This document shows, one piece after another, positions 56,963 through 64,000 of a DNA stretch of 64,000 bases. The translations under genes and the position numbers were made by a program. Positions within the stretch are counted from its first letter, which is position 1. Every line of letters starts with the position of its first letter. A model generated the notes under the pieces. It saw only the letters and a list, made by a program, of their open reading frames with translations, had not been told where the DNA came from and made no database searches. Where the stretch lies: NCBI GenBank assembly GCA_021209875.1, contig JAGYVD010000004.1, forward strand, positions 3,286,001 to 3,350,000, read 5' to 3'. Origin of the DNA: Rosellinia necatrix. Taxonomy: Eukaryota > Ascomycota > Sordariomycetes > Xylariales > Xylariaceae.

Positions 56963-57767
56963 CTGTCTGTCTCTCTTTCTCTCACTTCTGCTACCCTTCT
57001 ACTCTACAGACAGTGCTTAGACACTATTGCGAAGTAGTGGCAGCTTGACCAACCATATGCTCTGGCTGTATGCACGTCAGCGCGGGACGCGGTTGGATCA
57101 AAAAAGAAACCCGAATATCTGCACTTTTAGGGCTGTTAGTTCACTACCTACTTACTTGGTAGCTTAGGCGCTTGCATAGATGGTACCTAGAGAGACTATA
57201 CAAGGCGCACGTCACGTATGTAAGGGTAACTGACTTGAAAGGTAGAGATGGTTGACACAAAGTTGTTCGGATGAGAAATGGGATCGTGTAATACCAGTAT
57301 AAACAAGGCTCCGGCAGTAGTTTACATCAGGGTATCTTCGCCAGGTAGACCAATCAAAATGACCTAGACTCGAATGACCACCATGGAAAATAGACAATAG
57401 CCGACAGGGCCCGTGTGAACGCCCGAATAAGATTACCGCCCGGGGTTTCCCTCCAAATGGGAAACCCATCCATCGCTTGTGTCCATGCCTAACCAATGCA
57501 ATATATACCATACCGGACGCCTCCATTATGCTTCTTCATCCCGAAGTGCCTTCAATATACAATCAAGGCGGGCTCCCGCGCCCGCCATGCCAGAACGTCT
57601 ATAGCCACTTTTGATCATGTCTGTCGTCAAATGTATCCTTCTTTATATAAAGGTTGTCGTTGTAGTTGCAGTCGAAGTTGGTGTTCGATATGTGTATGTG
57701 GTGATATGAGTAGTAAGATGTGTGTGTTGTGTGTTGTGTGTGTGGGTGTGTATCAAGTACAGGGTCA

Positions 57768-60118
57768 TCAATGATGCACCATCATCCGGGCCATGTCCTC
57801 TTCCGTAGGGTCGTCCGAGATCCAGTAGCCCTTTTCTTGTGGGGTGGCATTGAGGAATCCCTCGGCCCGCTTCATGGTGTTCACATCCAGGTCGGTGACA
57901 TAAGATTTGCCGTCCGACAGCTTGACGCGCACCTCGTGCTCGGTGGAGAGCATCATGTCGTCCTTGGCTAGACGCCGCGGGCCATCGAAGACGGCAAGAA
58001 CTCGCTTCTTCATCGTCATCTGGCCTTTATCGAACCCCCACGAGGAGGGGTAATTCTGCCGATTCTTGCGGCCCTTGCTCTTCGTGGATAAGGGAACACC
58101 GCCGCGGGAATGCGTCATGCCCCGTGACTTCTGGACGCCGTTGGCCGGGTTATTCTTCCTCTTCGCGGGGGAGGTGAGCTTCCTGATCTGTCCGGCTTCG
58201 TCCAACAGCTCATCTTCATCTCCCATCTCGTCGTCCTCCTCGTCCTCGGAGTGGGGGACGGGCTGCGTCGTCAGCGGCAGCTGATTCTTCTCCAGCGTCT
58301 GCTGGACCTCCTTGTCATCCTCTACCTCCGCCAAGCGCTGGGCATTGATCGCCTCGGCCGGGTCTTCTTGTTGGACAATGCGGAGAACGCAGTCGTCGAG
58401 ATGCTCATAGAAGTCCTGGGCGTTGGAGAAGGTAGCCGAGCAGGTAGAGCATTTGCCAGTAGCATCCGGCGCGTACCCAGTTAGCTTCTTGCCGCTACTA
58501 GCCGAGGGCGAGGTCTTCTTCCGGCTATTGGGCGGCGTCTGCTCCACGCCGTGGACGGCAGTGAGGTGACGCTTGAATACATCGGCCCTGTTGAAGGACT
58601 TCTCGGCGGAAGACCCGGAGCCTGGGCAGAAGCCGCACACCATGGTACCCTTGTAGTGGGTCAGGGTATGCCTGTTCTTATCGTATTTGCGAGCAAAGCC
58701 CTTCACGTGATATTCGCAGTTGAATATCGGGCACTTCTCGGGTCGCTCCGTCTGGTGCGTCAGCATGTGGGCCTTGAGGTCCTTGAAGGTCTTCCCACAG
58801 TCGGGGTGGGGACATCGTTGCTTCTTCTCCGACTCGTCGCTGTTGTAGGCATACTCGTGCGGGCTGGTATGCGACGGGTAAGAGATGCTCGGGCGCCGCC
58901 CCTGCGCCGGTGGGATGGCATAGGAGCTAAACTGCTGGTGATATGTGTGCATGTACGGCGAGCGACTGCCCGTCCTCATGACGGGGGCAGGAGAGGCTGC
59001 ACCGGAGAGCGCGGGCGAATGGGGATACGGGTTCTGAGGTGAGTAGCCGTTGGGATCATAGGCGGCCATAGGCGGCGCCATCGAGCCGCGGATCTCAGGG
59101 TGGATCAGCGACGGGTCTAGATGAAGACGGTGTTAGCATAAACAGGTGCTTCGGCTCCATCATGAATTGGGTCGGAGAAAAGAAGAAGAAAAAAAATAAG
59201 GGCGTGTCAAATGGAAATCATCGCCAGTGAGGCCTCGTCAGAACGGGGTGGCAGTGAAACAGGAAAAGTGGGACGTGCTGCATCTGCTGTGAGGCGCAGG
59301 CTTGGTGTGCTGTAGTGTAGACAACCGGGGTCTCCCGTTGGAGCTCCCTTTGTGGGAGCCCCACCAAAGCCAGAACTGTGACCATGATGGTTGGAGGGAC
59401 GCTGCTTGGTCCTCTGCGCACTTGCAACCAGCCGCGGCTTCACCAGACCGAGAGGGTTCGTCCCGCCTACACCACCCGCGCTTGATGCCGCGCAGGTATC
59501 CAAAATTGGATCCAGAGCTGCAACCGCGGGGCAATGGCCCGAGTACACAAGGAAAACACAAGCAGATTGATGGGGGATGGGGGTTTGCGCCAACTCACCA
59601 ACAAAAGTGGTTTTGCTGTCATAGGTTATGGGGAAATCTTCCATACCTGGCCCGGTGTATGCCGCATACTCGGTCCCGGCGAAGTAATCGCCGGAGCCCA
59701 CGATGCTTGGGTTGACGTTCATTCCAGTCGTATACTCCGGGATGAAGGCCAGCTGCCCGTGGTTCGAATTTGGTGACCCTACTGTTGAGGATGGGGAAGC
59801 GGCCGAGGCTGTGGAGAGATTGGATGCTGGAATTCGCATATCGCACTCGTCACCATATAGGCCTGGCGATGTCCTACCGCGGTACATGAATGCATTTACA
59901 TCGGCGTGCGTCGGGCTATTGTCGAAGTGTGGGTTTGCCATGAACTCGTCCTGTGGGCTTCGAGAGAAGCCGAAACCGTTCGGGCTCATGACCATATCCA
60001 TCGGCGGTGATGCAAATCCCGTGCGTGTGGATTGGTCAGGGAAGAGCATGAAGTCCTGTTGCTCATGGCCTGGCCGGTGGAACATTTTATAGGATTGGTT
60101 AGGGCCCAATGCCATCAT
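57768..60118 (-). CDS. C2H2 zinc-finger transcription factor, 622 aa (two exons)
   Basis: Exons 60118-59599 and 59116-57768 join to 1869 nt; the intron (59117-59598, 482 nt, GTGAGT...TCTAG) is long for this genome. The N-terminal ~270 residues are disordered and Met/Pro/Ser-rich (MMALGPNQSYKMFHRPGHEQ), likely a regulatory region. Zinc ligands form four fingers: C-x4-C...H-x3-H at about 275-294, C-x4-C...H-x3-H at 302-327, C-x2-C...H-x4-H at 334-362, and a C-x2-C...H-x3-C finger at 396-416. The conserved core includes FKDLKAHMLTHQTERPEKCP and GFARKYDKNRHTLTHYKGTM. An acidic segment (SEDEEDDEMGDEDELLDEAG), a basic segment and a conserved C-terminus (KKRVLAVFDGPRRLAKDDMM) follow. It resembles a conserved Pezizomycotina factor; the target genes are not inferable. 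Confidence 0.88.
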
Positions 60119-63100
60119 GTCTAATTTTTGTCGCGGTCGTTATGGCTGCTATCAGCGTAGGTGCGCGAGAGGCACGATTTGAATCGCTTGAAGCGCGCTG
60201 CAGATCGTGGGTTGGTTAGTGTCACAGGCCGAAGTACCGACGACTGTAGATCAAGAATTAAATCTCACATTCGCGCCTCGTATCCAGGGGCCGGAGACAA
60301 ACGTGGTGGTGGTAGTGGTGATTTGCCGAGGAGAGAAGCACACTGATTCGAGTGTAGAGCAGGCGTAGCTAATACTGATGAATCCAACACTGGCGCAATC
60401 GTCTTGTCTAAGGTCGTCCAAGCTAGCCTTGGAGAACTGGGTCTGTGCCGTATTGCCTGTTCTGTTTTGTATTCCGAGGGAAGTGTGCCGCCGAAATAGT
60501 ATAGTGAACGTGGAGTGCTCAGAAATGCGAGGAGGGGGGGAGGGATAGCTATCCTTCTTATACCCTCTTCGGATAGCAAAGAACGATGGAGGTGTAGCTT
60601 TGTGTAGGTCGGTAGAGGTATATAAATATTACGAAGCGAACGGCAGACAAGAAGAAATTCCGAGAAGACTGTCGTTGTATTGGACTGTGGTGGAGATGTG
60701 AGTAGAAGAGGCTCCTCATGGTGACGCTGTTGGGGGCTCAAGACTCATATTATACCAGGAAGTGAGGACACCGCGTGCAGGCCACACGCTATGCCTGGCA
60801 GTCGAGTGGGTGTGGGTGTCTTGGGACGGGATCTGGTCCCCATCATGTGGGTCGGCGTAGGGCAGACGATCTAGGCGGATACAAGGTACATCGGCCAGCT
60901 CACGGAGCAGGGGAGCCCATGTCGGTACGTACCGGTACGTAGTTACCTCCCCCCCATGCTCCCTCCCATGCTCCCTCCCTTTTTTTTTTTCTTCCTGAGC
61001 GCCAGGGGGTCTAGTTACTAGTAGGGGGAGACAGCGAAGCAGGTTGGAGCAGGGATCGAGGCACTCGGGTTGCAGGAGAGGAATGGGTAGTCTGGATGGA
61101 TGTGTTGAACTGACATGGGCAGTGAGGGCGGTAAAGCACGCCCTCTCCTCGTCCCGGTGGAGTGTGGAAGCCAGTAACCAGAGCATCAGGCGGTCACTTA
61201 CTCAGTGATCCAAGCCAGAGCCTTGACAGGCATGCTATTCCCTCGTTATGGAAAGTTGGTGGTGTGATATGAGCAGAGTGAGAGAGAGTAATGGAGGGAT
61301 GCTTGAACTGCCCACGGCATTTACTCATGCAAAGGACGATACGGCACCGTACACCGTACCCGGATGCCTCATATACCTAACATATGCTGCTAGCTAACTA
61401 CCTAGGTAGGTGCTTAGTAGTAATACCCTCCAGCGTCAACCGTTGTCGAAATTGTCGAACGGGCATTTGGGGGAGGGAGGGAGGAGTTCAAGGGTACACA
61501 TTACGTAGTTCGTGCTATACACTACAGAACTAGAAGATAGCGCAGAGCCCAGTAGTTCGGTGGACAGAGGGTCGCAGAGGTCCCAGCGCCGGGAATCTGC
61601 CTTGGAATGATGGTTTGTGCATGTATTCCGTAAAGCGGTTGAGCGTGTGTAGCACACACACATCCCAGCATGACCTAAGTAGGTAAGGTGTGGTGGTGAT
61701 GTACTTTTGACAGGACAGTATGAACTCGAGAGGAGGATCTACGCGGACCGCTTGGAAATAGTGTAGGCGAATTTTGGAGGGTGATGGAGCTATGGTAACT
61801 ACTTACCTAGGTACCTAAGGTGGGTACTACTTCTTTTTTATCTAGATTAGACGTTAATAATAACACTACTAAGGTAGGTACTACTTTGCCCAAAGGCAGC
61901 ACTGTACAGACATACTGTACATATAAAATAGGCTGGCAATCATACAGTGCATATTAGGTAAATACTCCTAGCCGGTGGGTAGGCATGTAGTTATAGGTGT
62001 CGGCAGGAGGAATGGCCAGTGTAATGTATTACGGCATCCCGTGGCCTAATGTGCTGCATACCTACCTGTATGTTAAAGTGATGTGTGGCTATCTTACCCC
62101 CTGACCTGACAAAGGTCCTCCGCAGGGTTTAATTTGTCTTGGGCCACCAGTGTTTGTGCTTGGCTTAGAAACCATGGCGCAGTTATCATACTGTATTGCA
62201 CTGTATTCACAGTAGTGTGCCTAAGGTAGATACCTACCCTCCGCTAGCTTATCAAGGTAGTGATTCTGGTTCGGCCTAGCCCCGCGTCTATCATTTGTAC
62301 CAGTGCGCACACGGCCACGGGTCACTATCCACCCGTTAATAAAACCAATTTTATTACAGCGCCATGATTCCGCACTCTCCCTGATGGGTACCCAATGCCT
62401 CTCGCCAAAAATCCCTAGGGTACCGTACTAGATCCCATACCGGCCTGTAGGGCTCGCTACCATCTCTGTACAGCGTCACCCCTACAGTGCACAAGGCCCG
62501 TGGCACAAGTTCTACCCACATGCTCAAGTACCTGCTTAGGTACCTGGTGTGTTCTATTCAGAGCCGCCATCGGTGGTCGGCCTTCAAACTACACGCACTA
62601 CGGTGCAAACGGACAGGCGCCTAGTTGTAGGATGCCAGCAGCAGTATAATGCTGGAGGTATAATATGGCTGTTATGTACCCAACGGCATATTATTCATGA
62701 ATTCTTCGGCTCCCATTCGAGCGCCATTTTGGTACCTACGTGCCTCGAGAAAGTCCTGCATGGTACTTAAAATACACCTCTCGATCTTCTTGGCCCCTGC
62801 ATTCCCAGGTCCCAGGAAATGCGAGCGACAGGCCCATCCCGGTCGGCCATGCCCGAACACCAAATGCCTGAGATTATTGATCCTCCACCCGTCTCCTCTT
62901 CTCCAACCAGTCAGTCTAACACGGAGGATGACTGGCAGTCAGTCCTGTACGTAGAACACACAATTGCCTGCCGTGCGTCCACCCAGGTGGTGTAGGCAAC
63001 TGGTATTTGTCTTGCTCCTGGTCGAAAAGAAACTCGGTCGAGTCATCCCGTCCCTCCGCCAGACAAGAGACAGCCTATCAGGATGGGTAGGTGTCATACC

Positions 63101-64000
63101 TCATCTTCTCGATTCCCGGATGTGTCACATTGCCAGGAATACTCCGATCAGAGTGGCGAGGATATCTTGTGCCTTAGTATAGACGTTGGCTGGTCTTGAC
63201 TTCCAATTCCTAAATAGGGTCGTGGTCCGGATATATCTAACGCATTGGGGCGTCTGTCTTACCGGCTCGAGCGTAGACAGAACACGCCCACCTCCCGTGG
63301 ACTAGCTAGCCTGGCATCGGGAGATAGTCGCGAGCTTCAACCGTTGACCGTTGACCGTTCAAAGGCGCCGTGGCGTCCTTCCGAGGCCTCGGGTTCACCA
63401 AATCTGTCATCGCGTCAGGCGGAAGGTACTTTATGGCGTAGCGCGCTACTTGGACAAGTGCTTTTGGACGGCACATGGCGCCCATCGCCAGGCAGATTTA
63501 ACCTCTAGACCCTCAACGTTTGTCTCGGTCCGCTAGAAGTTTCTTCGCTCGACGGTATGGCTTAGTACACCACAGTACATGCTACTATAGCACGTAGTAT
63601 ATCTCGTAGGAGCCGGGGCCGTCGCGCTATACCCTACGGCGAAGCCACGATTCTCAATCGAGTAAAGGGAAACGAGAATGGGTTTGGAAACGCCCATGTA
63701 CTAGTTGGTGGGCCTGGATTCGTTCGGAACTTGCAATTCTATGTATCCTGGAGCTCCGTCCAGACTACACTACACTACACAGATCCTCCCTCGATGCTAG
63801 GTAGATTGCCCAGGGTTCATGGGCTTTGGCCCTGCACCGTTACGATGCCGAAGCTATTGAAGCCATCGCGGGCTAGCCAAGGATAAGCCATGTGATGATG
63901 GAAGCGAGATGCACGCATGCGTACCCCACGGTTTAGGCAAGATGCACTGTAGCTACCCAGTACATGATATATTACACTACAGTACCTGTCAGTAAGTAGG
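60119..64000. other. 3.9-kb gene-free right edge
   Basis: The first part is the 5' flank and probable long leader of the zinc-finger gene. AGGT/ACCT tracts occur at 61395-61410, 61803-61885 and 62520-62545, and a GGTACGTACCGGTACGTA palindromic cluster at about 60924-60941. No gene is supported. Confidence 0.45.

Larger units (their letters stand above)
49447..57767. other. 8.3-kb gene-free, repeat-rich interval
   Basis: No protein gene is supported. 49690-50880 is AT-enriched and lacks any frame of 60 codons on either strand. Further right: AGGT/GTTA tracts (53760-53930, 55385-55610, 56080-56155), an AT-rich block (53939-54003), a T/CTATTT run (54431-54470), a GA tract (54819-54873), microsatellites and two tandem arrays listed separately. 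The last ~250 bp are the 3' flank of the zinc-finger gene. Confidence 0.45.

Noticed and set aside
60265..61186. Two adjacent minus-strand frames of about 157 codons upstream of the zinc-finger gene
   Set aside because: They lie in the probable leader/promoter, contain microsatellite-like stretches and resemble no protein family.

Overview
The window comes from a filamentous ascomycete (Pezizomycotina), most likely a Sordariomycete; Xylariales is possible but only a guess. Evidence: short spliceosomal introns with CTAAC/CTGAC-type branch points 10-20 nt before the acceptor, proteins typical of mould genomes (a DUF6590-type protein, a Cyc2-like FAD protein, a conserved C2H2 factor), intron-bearing tRNA genes, and long GC-balanced intergenic DNA dotted with AGGT/ACCT tetramer tracts. 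No bacterial operons, CRISPR, viral genes or transposase genes were seen.

Layout. 0.6-7.3 kb is a compact gene block: four genes of unknown function (618-2221, 2683-4069 and 4206-4601 on minus, a 99-aa three-exon gene at 4871-5297 on plus) and a Cyc2-like mitochondrial FAD/NAD(P)H reductase (5580-7289, minus). 7.3-23.3 kb is gene-poor: one acidic protein (11483-12289), a candidate MITE (about 7823-7960), a telomere-like repeat and a pair of intron-containing tRNA genes (Ala-AGC, Glu-CTC) with a tRNA 3' fragment between them. 23.3-37.5 kb holds a proline-rich acidic protein whose frame shifts twice at homopolymers (23341-25053), a single-pass membrane protein (27825-29378), an eight-exon DUF6590-like gene that I could join completely (30686-32598, minus), and a coiled-coil protein (35608-37542). 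37.5-44.0 kb has no convincing gene. 44.0-49.4 kb contains ribosomal protein L17 (uL22) and fibrillarin (Nop1), divergently arranged on a 565-bp shared upstream region, then an Arg/Asn-rich protein. 49.4-57.8 kb is repeat-rich and gene-free. 57.8-60.1 kb encodes a four-finger C2H2 transcription factor, followed by about 4 kb with no gene.

The most notable result is the fibrillarin gene. Sixteen exons, including exons of 8, 12 and 8 nt, join into a 325-aa open frame that follows the family closely. One intron position can only be read in frame as a twin intron (stwintron), in which an internal intron splits the 5' splice site of an external intron between its first and second base. Another intron is GC-AG. 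Together with the divergently transcribed uL22 gene this forms a ribosome-biogenesis gene pair with unusually demanding splicing. All splice models here were derived by eye from splice signals, frame continuity and family resemblance; no alignment or transcript data were used.
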